Source: Streptomyces vilmorinianum (GTDB lineage Bacteria; Actinomycetota; Actinomycetes; Streptomycetales; Streptomycetaceae). Taken from it: a DNA stretch of 64,000 nt. This document shows, piece after piece, positions 51,621-59,921 of this stretch. The translations under genes and the position numbers were made by a program. The notes under the pieces were generated by a model. It saw nothing but the letters and a program-made list of their open reading frames with translations, was not told where the DNA came from and searched no databases. The stretch covers positions 7,148,001 through 7,212,000 of the forward strand of contig NZ_CP040244.1 in the NCBI RefSeq assembly GCF_005517195.1, given 5' to 3'. Position 1 is the first letter of the stretch, and the number at the start of each line of letters is the position of its first letter.

Positions 51621-52886
51621 ATGCCGTCACCCTCCGCCGAGCGCGCTCGCCCCGCCCGGATGCCCCTCGCCGTCTACATCCTCGGCCTCTCCGTCTTCGC
51701 GCTCGGCACGAGCGAATTCATGCTGTCCGGCCTTCTGCCACCCATCGCCGACGACATGAACGTCTCCATCCCCCGCGCCGGCCTGCTCATCTCCGCCTTC
51801 GCCGTCGGGATGGTCGTCGGCGCCCCGCTGCTCGCCGTCGCGACCCTGCGCCTGCCCCGCAAGACGACGCTGGTCACGCTGATCTCCGTCTTCGGCCTCG
51901 GCCAGGTCGCCGGTGCCCTCGCGCCCAACTACGCCGTCCTCTTCGCCTCGCGCGTCGTGAGCGCGCTCGCCTGCGCCGGGTTCTGGGCGGTCGGCGCCGC
52001 CGTCGCCATCGCGATGGTCCCGGTCGGTGCCCGCGCCAAGGCGATGGCGGTCATGATCGGCGGGCTGTCCATCGCCAACGTGCTCGGCGTCCCCGCGGGC
52101 GCCTTCCTCGGTGAGCACCTCGGCTGGCGCTCCGCGTTCTGGGCCGTCGGCGTGGCCTCCGCCGTCGCCCTCGTCGGCGTGGTCACCCGCATCCCGCACA
52201 TCCCGCTCCCGGCGACGAAGCCCCGCCTCAAGCGCGAGCTGGTGATCTACCGCGACCGCCAGGTGCTGCTCTCGATCGTGATCACCGCGCTCGCCGCGGG
52301 CGGCGTCTTCTGCGCGTTCTCGTACCTCGCCCCGGTCATCACGGACGTCGCCGGGATCGACACCCGCTGGGTCTCCGCGATCCTCGGCCTCTTCGGCATC
52401 GGCGCACTGATCGGTACGACGATCGGCGGCCGGGTCGCGGACGCCCACCTCTTCGGCGTGCTGCTCAGCGGTGTCACCGCCTCGACGGTCTTCCTGGTCG
52501 CCCTGGCCTTCTTCGCCTCCAGCCCGGTCGCCGTGATCGCCCTCTCCTTCCTCCTGGGCGTCTCTGCCTTCTACACCGCCCCCGCCCTCAACGCCCGCAT
52601 GTTCAACGTGGCGGGCGCCGCCCCGACCCTCGCGGGCGCCACGACGACGGCGGCCTTCAACCTGGGCAACACCGCGGGCCCCTGGTTCGGCGGCACGGTC
52701 ATCGACGCGGACTTCGGCTTCGCGGCGACGGCGTGGGCGGGCGCGGCGATGACCGTGGTGGCGCTGGGGACCGTCGCGCTGTCCCTGCGGCTGCACAAGT
52801 CCCGCTCGCGGGTGGTGGCTTCCTCCACCCCGCAGGCCACCACCGCCACCGCTCAGTCGGAAAAGGTTCCCGCCCTCACGGAGTAG
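51621..52886 (+). CDS. Cmx/CmrA-like MFS drug exporter
   Basis: A 421-residue 12-helix DHA1 transporter. MPLAVYILGLSVFALGTSEF and MLSGLLPPIADD open TM1 as in chloramphenicol exporters Cmx/CmrA, and RLPRKTTLVTLI is the motif A region. A central cytosolic loop separates the halves (PATKPRLKRELVIYRDRQ). The start is uncertain: ATG 51621 is preferred, ATG 51588 is in frame. The end is 3 nt from the convergent DUF4031 gene. The likely role is phenicol or broader drug export. Confidence 0.85.
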   Translation: MPSPSAERARPARMPLAVYILGLSVFALGTSEFMLSGLLPPIADDMNVSIPRAGLLISAFAVGMVVGAPLLAVATLRLPRKTTLVTLISVFGLGQVAGALAPNYAVLFASRVVSALACAGFWAVGAAVAIAMVPVGARAKAMAVMIGGLSIANVLGVPAGAFLGEHLGWRSAFWAVGVASAVALVGVVTRIPHIPLPATKPRLKRELVIYRDRQVLLSIVITALAAGGVFCAFSYLAPVITDVAGIDTRWVSAILGLFGIGALIGTTIGGRVADAHLFGVLLSGVTASTVFLVALAFFASSPVAVIALSFLLGVSAFYTAPALNARMFNVAGAAPTLAGATTTAAFNLGNTAGPWFGGTVIDADFGFAATAWAGAAMTVVALGTVALSLRLHKSRSRVVASSTPQATTATAQSEKVPALTE

Positions 52887-52889
52887 GGC

Positions 52890-53174
52890 TCAGACGCCCG
52901 GCTCCGGCTCCCGTCGCGGGAACTTCGGCCGCCGCAGTCCCGCCTCCGTGATCCGGCGTACGAGTTCCTTCGAGCCGATCTCGACCGCGCCCGCCGCCAC
53001 CGCGTCCGCGTACCGGTCCGACGGGATGTCGTAGTGGTCGCGCTCGAAGGCGCGCGGCGGGGCGCCGATCGAGGCGGCGAAGGCGTGGAGTTCGTCGTAC
53101 GAGACGTCGCTGACCAGGTGCGACCACATGCGGCCATGGCCCGGCCAGGTCGGCGGGTCGATGTAGAGGGTCAT
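52890..53174 (-). CDS. DUF4031 protein
   Basis: A 94-residue protein with the DUF4031 pattern: TLYIDPPTWPGHGRMWSHLV, then ERDHYDIPSDRYADAV and ELVRRITEAGLRRPKF. Conserved Asp and His residues suggest a small metal-dependent enzyme, but no function is known. The ATG overlaps the stop of the upstream gene (ATGA). Confidence 0.85.
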   Translation of the reverse strand: MTLYIDPPTWPGHGRMWSHLVSDVSYDELHAFAASIGAPPRAFERDHYDIPSDRYADAVAAGAVEIGSKELVRRITEAGLRRPKFPRREPEPGV

Positions 53175-53527
53175 GCGAGGCCGCCCACGGGGGCGACCAC
53201 CACACCCTGTTTGCCGCAGACCCAGTGCGGGTCGGGGCCGAGTTCCGGTTCGACGTCGAGGGCGTGCGGGTCGCCGGAGGAGCAGACCGGGCAGAGCGGC
53301 CAGCGGCCGTACCGTTCGAGCAGGGCGTCCTGGACGTCCTGGGCGATCAGGCCGGCCACGTACGTGAGCCCTTCGGGCCACTGCTCGACCCACCAGCGGC
53401 GGTGCGTGACGGCGTCCTCCACCATCGACACGACCTCGGCCATGGCGACCTCGCGCGCGACCAGATCGGCGAGCACGAGGGCGCGGGCGGCATGAAGAGC
53501 CTGTTCCACGGGGTCGATGTCGTCCAT
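53171..53527 (-). CDS. Hypothetical protein with Cys-pair (zinc-ribbon-like) tail
   Basis: A 118-residue protein. An acidic helical N-terminal part (VEQALHAARALVLADLVA) is followed by a C-terminal CPVC plus HWVC arrangement that could bind zinc. It is coupled to DUF4031 by a 4-nt overlap; the pair is divergent from the RpiR-MurQ operon. No family was recognised. Confidence 0.65.
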   Translation of the reverse strand: MDDIDPVEQALHAARALVLADLVAREVAMAEVVSMVEDAVTHRRWWVEQWPEGLTYVAGLIAQDVQDALLERYGRWPLCPVCSSGDPHALDVEPELGPDPHWVCGKQGVVVAPVGGLA

Positions 53528-53585
53528 GCGGCCATTCTCCCCCTCCCCGGTGGGGACCCAGGGGGTCTTGACGCCCCCTACCTCC

Positions 53586-53630
53586 GAAAATATCTTTCAG
53601 GTGTGACCAATGACGTGAAGGAAATTTTCA
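53586..53630 (+). promoter_or_regulatory. Pair of RpiR-like operators around the regulator start
   Basis: GAAAATATCTTTC (53586-53598) and TGAAGGAAATTTTCA (53616-53630) are related AT-rich palindromes, 12 of 15 bases alike when site 1 is read on the other strand. They sit before and just inside the regulator gene, in otherwise GC-rich DNA; likely an autoregulatory pair. Confidence 0.55.
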
Positions 53631-54532
53631 CCGGGCAGCCCGGCCGCGACGCCCCGCCCGCGCCCGCCGCCCTCGCCGCCAAGGTACGCACCCTCGCGCC
53701 GTCCATGACCCGCTCCATGCAGCGCGTCGCCGAGGCCGTCGCCGGGGACCCGGCCGGCTGCGCCGCCCTCACGGTCACCGGCCTCGCCGAGCTCACCGGC
53801 ACCAGCGAGGCGACCGTGGTCCGCACCGCACGCCTCCTCGGCTACCCCGGCTACCGCGACCTGCGCCTCGCCCTCGCCGGCCTCGCCGCCCAGCAGCAGT
53901 CCGGCCGCGCGCCCTCCGTCACCGCCGACATCGCCGTCGACGACCCCATCGCCGACGTCGTCGCCAAGCTCGCCTACGACGAGCAGCAGACCCTCGCCGA
54001 CACCGCCGCCGGACTCGACACCGTCCAGCTCGGCGCCGCCGTCGCCGCCCTCGCCGCCGCCCGCCGCATCGACATCTACGGCGTCGGCGCCTCCGGCCTC
54101 GTCGCCCAGGACCTCGGCCAGAAGCTGCTCCGTATCGGCCTGCTCGCGCACGCGCACAGCGACCCGCACCTCGCCGTCACCAACGCCGTGCAGCTCCGCT
54201 CCGGGGACGTCGCCATCGCCATCACCCACTCCGGCTCGACCGGCGACGTCATAGAACCGCTGCGCGTCGCCTTCGACCACGGCGCGACCACGGTCGCGAT
54301 CACCGGCCGCCCGGACGGGCCGGTGACGCAGTACGCCGATCACATACTGACCACCTCCACGGCCCGCGAGAGCGAACTGCGCCCCGCCGCCATGTCGTCC
54401 CGTACCAGCCAACTCCTGGTCGTGGACTGCCTGTTCACCTGCGTCACGCAACGTACGTACGAGACGGCGGCCCCCGCCCTCGCGGCGTCGTACGAAGCCC
54501 TGGCCCACCGGCACTCCCCCCGCACCCGGTAA
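53603..54532 (+). CDS. MurR/RpiR-family regulator of MurNAc metabolism
   Basis: A 309-residue regulator. The HTH_6 domain is at about 30-105 (VTGLAELTGTSEATVVRTAR), followed by a SIS sugar-phosphate isomerase domain (RRIDIYGVGASGLVAQDLGQ, and AITHSGSTGDVIEPL as the phosphate-binding Ser-rich loop). It should sense a sugar phosphate, most likely MurNAc-6-phosphate since murQ follows after 18 nt. GTG 53603 is chosen because the frame upstream has no similarity; it lies between two palindromes. Confidence 0.9.
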   Translation: MTNDVKEIFTGQPGRDAPPAPAALAAKVRTLAPSMTRSMQRVAEAVAGDPAGCAALTVTGLAELTGTSEATVVRTARLLGYPGYRDLRLALAGLAAQQQSGRAPSVTADIAVDDPIADVVAKLAYDEQQTLADTAAGLDTVQLGAAVAALAAARRIDIYGVGASGLVAQDLGQKLLRIGLLAHAHSDPHLAVTNAVQLRSGDVAIAITHSGSTGDVIEPLRVAFDHGATTVAITGRPDGPVTQYADHILTTSTARESELRPAAMSSRTSQLLVVDCLFTCVTQRTYETAAPALAASYEALAHRHSPRTR

Positions 54533-54550
54533 ACCGCGAAAGAGCCGCAC

Positions 54551-55492
54551 GTGTCTGCTACGTACTCCGAACTGCGCGCCCAACTGGCCTCCCTCACCAC
54601 CGAAGCGTTCCGTCCGGAACTGGCCGAGATCGACCAGCTCCCCACCGCCGAGATCGCCGCGCTGATGAACGCCGAGGACCAGACCGTCCCCGCCGCCGTC
54701 GCCGCCCAGCTCCCGGCGATCGCCGCCGCGATCGACGCCACCGCCGCGCGCATGGCCCGCGGCGGCCGGCTGATCTACGCCGGAGCCGGTACGGCGGGCC
54801 GGCTCGGCGTCCTCGACGCGAGCGAGTGCCCGCCCACCTTCAACACCGACCCCTCCGAGGTCCTCGGCCTGATCGCGGGCGGCCCGACGGCGATGGTGAA
54901 GGCCGTCGAGGGAGCCGAGGACTCGAAGGACCTCGCGGCGCGGGACCTCGACACCCTCCACATCACCGCCGAGGACACGGTGGTCGGCATCTCCGCCTCC
55001 GGCCGTACCCCGTACGCGATCGGGGCGGTCGAACACGCCCGCGCGAAGGGCGCGTTGACGATCGGCCTGTCCGGCAACCCGGACAGCGCCCTGGCGGCGG
55101 CCGCCGACCACGGCATCGAGGTCGTCACCGGCCCCGAACTCCTCACCGGCTCCACCCGGTTGAAGGCCGGCACCGCCCAGAAGCTGGTCCTCAACATGAT
55201 CTCGACGATCACGATGATCCGGCTCGGCAAGACGTACGGAAACCTGATGGTCGACGTACGCGCCTCCAACGACAAGCTCCAGGCACGGTCGCGGCGGATC
55301 GTCGCCCTCGCCACCGGCGCGCCGGACGAGCAGATCGAAAGCGCCCTCGCGGCGGCGGACGGGGAGGTGAAGACGGCGATCCTGATGATCCTCGCCGACA
55401 TCGATGCCAAGGCCGCCGACCAGCGGCTCAAGAACTCCCAGGGCCACCTGCGCGCCGCCCTGCGCAAAGGAGAAACCCCGGACGCCGATTGA
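54551..55492 (+). CDS. murQ: N-acetylmuramic acid 6-phosphate etherase
   Basis: A 313-residue SIS-fold lyase. AGAGTAGRLGVLDASECPPTF is the MurQ signature, with GISASGRTPYAIGA and a late LMVDVRASNDKL also characteristic. It splits the lactyl ether of MurNAc-6-P to GlcNAc-6-P during peptidoglycan recycling. Catalytic Glu lies in ASECPPTF. It is co-transcribed with RpiR. GTG start with an AAAGAG purine run. Confidence 0.95.
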   Translation: MSATYSELRAQLASLTTEAFRPELAEIDQLPTAEIAALMNAEDQTVPAAVAAQLPAIAAAIDATAARMARGGRLIYAGAGTAGRLGVLDASECPPTFNTDPSEVLGLIAGGPTAMVKAVEGAEDSKDLAARDLDTLHITAEDTVVGISASGRTPYAIGAVEHARAKGALTIGLSGNPDSALAAAADHGIEVVTGPELLTGSTRLKAGTAQKLVLNMISTITMIRLGKTYGNLMVDVRASNDKLQARSRRIVALATGAPDEQIESALAAADGEVKTAILMILADIDAKAADQRLKNSQGHLRAALRKGETPDAD

Positions 55493-55498
55493 CGTTTC

Positions 55499-55550
55499 GT
55501 CACGTGAATACATCACGCGAATACGTCACGCGAATACGTCACGCGAATGA
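55499..55550 (+). repeat. Four tandem 13-bp repeats (GTCACGCGAATAC type)
   Basis: Four consecutive 13-base units, the third exact and the others with one to three changes (unit 1 has CACGTG). They begin 6 nt past the murQ stop. They could be binding sites for an iteron-like or regulatory protein, or a slippage expansion. Confidence 0.8.
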
Positions 55551-55956
55551 ATCCGGACGAATCACCTGGAATGCCGGAGTCCCACCCGCCCGCCGCGCCC
55601 GAAACCCGAAGGTCACCTTTCCATCACAACTCTGCGAGCCCCGCTCCCCCTGCATGCCCCGCCGGCGCCCGCCTCCCGGAACCAACCCCCCGAACATGAC
55701 GGGGAATTAATTCCTTTGCACAGGCCAAAGGTTAATGCCCGGGCGCATCCCTCCTCGCGTTCGAATCCCCCATCAGAGCCCCCGGAAATCCACACTCGAC
55801 ACGAAGATCAACCGGAGATCGCTCTGGACCTTATAAGCTCATTTCAGCTCACTTCTCGGCATACAACACCCCCTCGATCCTCACTTGCCCAACGGCGAGT
55901 CAGACGGTTTTGCTTCTGCTTCCGTTTTGAGTGATCGATATGTGTGGGGGTTCTCC
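55551..55956. other. Intergenic region before the LamG/RHS pair
   Basis: About 400 nt with no recognised gene. AT-rich patches (around 55705-55735 and 55820-55860) should hold the promoter of the 55957 gene. A TTCGAATC at 55761 recalls a tRNA T-loop, but no stem pairs. Confidence 0.45.
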
Positions 55957-58900
55957 ATGGCCAGAGGGTGGCCGGGTCTTCGGCGACGCGACAGATCCAG
56001 TTCCGGTAGACGCGCGATCGCCGGAATGGTGGCCGCCGCCCTCGTCGGGGGAATCCCCGCGCTGACGGCGGCTCCGTCCGCAGCCGCCACCGCCGCGGAC
56101 GGACCGGCCCTCACCGAGGGGCACAGGGCGCTCGCCGAGGCCCTGAAGACCGGACAGCGAGTGGAGGTGGTCGGCGAGCGCACCGAACGCGCGACGACCT
56201 ACGCCAACCCGGACGGCTTCTCCTTCACCCTCGAACAGTCCTCCGTGCCCGTCCGCGTGACGAAGTCCGGCGGAGGCTGGCAGAAGCCCGACGCCACGCT
56301 GGTCCGTCAGGCCGACGGCACCGTGTCCCCCAAGGCCGCCGCCGTGAACGTCGACTTCTCCGGCGGCGGCAGCGGCGACGAGCTGGTGACGATCACCAAG
56401 CACGGCCGTTCCCTCCGCCTCGGCTGGCCGGGCAAGCTGCCCGCGCCCGAGCTTGACGGCCCGAGCGCGCTCTACAAGAACGTGCTGCCGGACGTGGACC
56501 TCAAGATGACCGCGAGCGTGGAGGGGTTCCGCCAGGTCCTGGTCGTCAAGACCCCCAAGGCCGCCCGTAACCCGCAGCTCCGCGAGATCGACTACGGACT
56601 CAGGGCCGACGGCCTGACCATCCGCACCATGCCCGGCGGCGCGCTGGCCGCCACCGACGAGCAGGGCCGCACGGTGTTCCGCGCCCCCGCCGCCCAGATG
56701 TGGAACTCCGCCGGCCGGCCCGACGAGACCGCCCGCCCCGAACTCCTCCGCGCCGCCCCGCCCTCCGGTCACGCCGGCCCCGCGGCCCCCGGCACGAACG
56801 GCGGCCACTCGGGTGAGCTGCACGTCGACCGCTCGCAGCGGCCGGGCGAGGGTGACACCGTCCGGAAGATGAAGACCACGGTCGGCCGTGGCTCGGTGTC
56901 GGTCGTCCCCGACCCGGAGCTGATCCGCGAGACCCCCGCCGAGCAGTACCCCCTCTACATCGACCCCACCGTGACCTGGGGCGAGTCCGAGCGCACTCTG
57001 CTGCGCTCCGACGGCTACGAGTCGTACGGCTGGGACAACGGCTCCGACGGCCGCGGCCAGGGCGTCGGCAAGTGCGGCACCTGGAACGGCTACTACTGCG
57101 GGCCCGGCTACGTCCAGAAGCTGTACTTCGAGTTCTCGCCGGCCAGCCTCAAGGGCAAGCAAGTCCTGGACGCCACGTTCCGTGCCACCGAGACCTGGTC
57201 GTTCACCTGTGACGCGCGCTGGGTCGACCTGGTCCGTACGAACAACATCTCCTCGTCCACGACCTGGTCCAGCCGGCCCACAGAGCTGGACTGGATGGGC
57301 GACCGGTACGTCTCGGCCGGCCGCGGCACGGCCTGCAGCCCCTCGCAGCCGGAGGCTGCGATCGAGTTCCACGACAACCCGGAAGAGACCAACGAGAATC
57401 TGACCCCGACGGTGAAGGACTTCGCCGCGGGCAAGTTCTCCCGGCTCACCCTGGAGCTGCGGGCACACGACGAGTCCGACACCTCCGCCTGGAAGCGGTT
57501 CAAGAACGACGCCGTCCTCGCCGTCACGTACGTCGGCCTGCCGGACAAGCCGAGCAACATCGGCGTGGTCGCCGGCACCAGCCAGGTGTGCTCGACCACC
57601 GAGTCCGCTCCCTCCGTCGTCTCCGACCCGACCCCGGCGCTGACCGCGACGCCCCAGACCATGGCGGGCGGCGAGTCGGGTGCCAAGCTGCGGGTCGGCT
57701 ACGACATCGACCACAAGAACAGCGACGGCACCTGGTCCGACACCCCGCCGGGCAACGGCGATGTGCGACCGACCAGCGGCTTCGTCGGTGACAACGTCAA
57801 GGTGACGCTCGACTGGTCGACCCTGAGCGAGGGCAAGCTCTACCGCTACCGGGCCTGGACGCGCTCCTACTACGACAACGGAACCGACTACCTCTCGGGT
57901 CCGTCGAACGCCTCCACCACCGGCTGGTGCTACTTCAAGGTCGACCCCACCGCGCCCAAGGCGCCGAAGATCGCCTTCAGCGGGCCCTACACCGAATGCA
58001 CGGCCAACGCCTGCCAGGGCGCGGGTGGTCCGGGCGTGAAGGGGACCTTCGTCTTCTCCCCCGCGGACGGGGACACCTCGAACGTGGCCTACCAGTACCG
58101 GCTGACCCAGACCGCCGGCTGGACGCCACTGAGCGGTTCCACGGCGACCGCGGAGATCACCCCGGACAGCTCGGGCACCTACCGGCTCTACGTGCAGGCC
58201 AAGGACAACCTGGGCCGCTGGGGTGCGGAGAACGTGGTGGACTTCCTGGTCGCCGCGGGCGCCGGGCCCCTCGCGCGGTGGCACTTCGACGAGTCCTCCG
58301 GAGCGGCACTGGACGCCACGGGCTCCGGTCATGACGCGTCGCTGGGCGGCGCCGCCATCCGCGACGACCGCGGACGGCGCGGGCTGATCACCCACGACAC
58401 CAACGGCACGGAACTGCCCGCACCGGTCACCGACAAGGGCCTCGCCCTCGACGGCAGCGGCGGTTACGCGGCCACCTCCGGTCAGGTCCTGGAGACCCGC
58501 TCCTCCTACACCGTCTCCGCCTGGGTCCGCATGGACCAGGCCGGCCGCAATCGCACCTTCGTCAGCCAGAACGGCACCCATCGCAGCCTGTTCTACCTCG
58601 GCTACGAGCAGAGCTACGGTGCGTGGACCTTCCGGGCCGTCAACAACGACGCCCCCAAGGACGGCAGCTGGTCCTACAGCCGGGTGAAGTCCACCGCCCC
58701 GGCCACCCTGGGCGTGTGGACCCATCTGACCGGCGTGTACGACGGGACGGCCAAGACCGTGGCCCTCTACGTCAACGGCAGGCTTCAGGGCGCCGCGCCC
58801 TACACGACGACCTGGGCCTCCACCGGGCCGCTCCAGATCGGCCGCGTCTTCTGGTCGGACGTCTACACCGACCCCGCCGTCGGCTCCATCGACGAGGTGG

Positions 58901-59679
58901 CCGTCTGGCAGCGGACGCTGAGCGCCACCGAGATCGCCGACGAGTCGAAGCTGCTCACCTCCGAGAGCTTCGCCGGCGCCGAGCTGGTGGCCGACTGGCC
59001 GGCCACCCAGGGCAGTGGGACCACCATCCCGGACAGCACCTCCGGTTACGGGCGCACCCTGACCCTCTCGGGCGGGGCCTCCCTCGCCGACGGCCAGATC
59101 GTGCTCGACGGCACGGACGACGCGGGCACCGCCCCCGGACCGCTGGTAGACGACACGGGTTCGTTCACCGTCACCACCCTGGCCGAACTCGACAGCACCG
59201 CACTGGCGTCCAAGAGCATCGGCTACACGGGCCAGGTCCTCGGCCAGCGCACCGCCGACGGCTCCTCCTGGGGTCTGTGGTTCAAGCTGACCGGCAAGGA
59301 GACGGTCCTCGACGAGGAGACCTTCGAGGAGCGCACGATCCCCATCGGAACGTGGCACTTCGGACGCCTCAACAGCGACGGCACCCTCACCTCGGTGACG
59401 TCGAGTGCCCCCGCCGCGCTCGACAGCGCCGTCCGGCTGACCGGCGTGTTCGACGCCTCTGACGGCGGAGAACCGAAGGTCAGCCTCTACCTCGGCCACA
59501 ACCGCCAGGGTGATTCCACCCCGTTCGCCCCGGTGAGCGGCTCCGGCGAGTTCGCCGTCGGCATGGCGTTCGACGGTGGTTCCTGGCAGCACCACCTGCC
59601 CGTGCGCCTCACGGACCTCCGTGTGTGGGCCGGCGCCATGGCCTCGCCGACGCAGATCACCGAGTTCATCGGCGACTGA
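55957..59679 (+). CDS. Large secreted LamG-domain protein
   Basis: A 1240-residue protein. A signal peptide lies at about 1-48 (VAAALVGGIPAL then AAPSAAATA). An N-terminal region (about 50-380) is homologous to that of the 47482 protein (LPAPELDGPSALYKNVLPD). A DNRLRE-like Cys-containing region and Fn3-like segments follow. LamG/concanavalin-like domains lie at about 770-1005 (ARWHFDESSGAALDATGSG) and about 1010-1235. The ATG 55957 has GGGGG upstream. It is transcribed with or just before the RHS gene at 59922. Likely a surface or matrix partner of that toxin. Confidence 0.8.
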   Translation: MARGWPGLRRRDRSSSGRRAIAGMVAAALVGGIPALTAAPSAAATAADGPALTEGHRALAEALKTGQRVEVVGERTERATTYANPDGFSFTLEQSSVPVRVTKSGGGWQKPDATLVRQADGTVSPKAAAVNVDFSGGGSGDELVTITKHGRSLRLGWPGKLPAPELDGPSALYKNVLPDVDLKMTASVEGFRQVLVVKTPKAARNPQLREIDYGLRADGLTIRTMPGGALAATDEQGRTVFRAPAAQMWNSAGRPDETARPELLRAAPPSGHAGPAAPGTNGGHSGELHVDRSQRPGEGDTVRKMKTTVGRGSVSVVPDPELIRETPAEQYPLYIDPTVTWGESERTLLRSDGYESYGWDNGSDGRGQGVGKCGTWNGYYCGPGYVQKLYFEFSPASLKGKQVLDATFRATETWSFTCDARWVDLVRTNNISSSTTWSSRPTELDWMGDRYVSAGRGTACSPSQPEAAIEFHDNPEETNENLTPTVKDFAAGKFSRLTLELRAHDESDTSAWKRFKNDAVLAVTYVGLPDKPSNIGVVAGTSQVCSTTESAPSVVSDPTPALTATPQTMAGGESGAKLRVGYDIDHKNSDGTWSDTPPGNGDVRPTSGFVGDNVKVTLDWSTLSEGKLYRYRAWTRSYYDNGTDYLSGPSNASTTGWCYFKVDPTAPKAPKIAFSGPYTECTANACQGAGGPGVKGTFVFSPADGDTSNVAYQYRLTQTAGWTPLSGSTATAEITPDSSGTYRLYVQAKDNLGRWGAENVVDFLVAAGAGPLARWHFDESSGAALDATGSGHDASLGGAAIRDDRGRRGLITHDTNGTELPAPVTDKGLALDGSGGYAATSGQVLETRSSYTVSAWVRMDQAGRNRTFVSQNGTHRSLFYLGYEQSYGAWTFRAVNNDAPKDGSWSYSRVKSTAPATLGVWTHLTGVYDGTAKTVALYVNGRLQGAAPYTTTWASTGPLQIGRVFWSDVYTDPAVGSIDEVAVWQRTLSATEIADESKLLTSESFAGAELVADWPATQGSGTTIPDSTSGYGRTLTLSGGASLADGQIVLDGTDDAGTAPGPLVDDTGSFTVTTLAELDSTALASKSIGYTGQVLGQRTADGSSWGLWFKLTGKETVLDEETFEERTIPIGTWHFGRLNSDGTLTSVTSSAPAALDSAVRLTGVFDASDGGEPKVSLYLGHNRQGDSTPFAPVSGSGEFAVGMAFDGGSWQHHLPVRLTDLRVWAGAMASPTQITEFIGD

Positions 59680-59682
59680 CCC

Positions 59683-59723
59683 TTCCCCGGAGGGCCGTCC
59701 GCCAGCGACGGCCCTCCGGGGAA
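59683..59723 (+). terminator. Strong terminator after the LamG gene
   Basis: Seventeen-base perfect arms with a 7-nt loop, 3 nt beyond the stop. Its strength implies the downstream RHS gene has its own promoter in 59724-59921 or is expressed by partial read-through. Confidence 0.9.
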
Positions 59724-59921
59724 CGCGTACCCCGGGCACGGTCCCGGCGTACGCCCCTGCGGCGGGCCGGTTCGGCCGCGCCCTCGTGACCCGGCACCAC
59801 GGCCGAGGGCACCCTCCCGGCTCCCTTCTCCATCCGGTCCCGGTCCCGGTCCGGCTCCGCCCGCCGCCGATTCCATCTGTCCCCCGCTTCGGGGACCGGA
59901 CGAAGGACGAAGAAGGCACCC

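Noticed and set aside
55751..55770. TTCGAATC resembling a tRNA T-loop
   Set aside because: Flanking bases do not form the T-stem and no acceptor or anticodon arm can be drawn.
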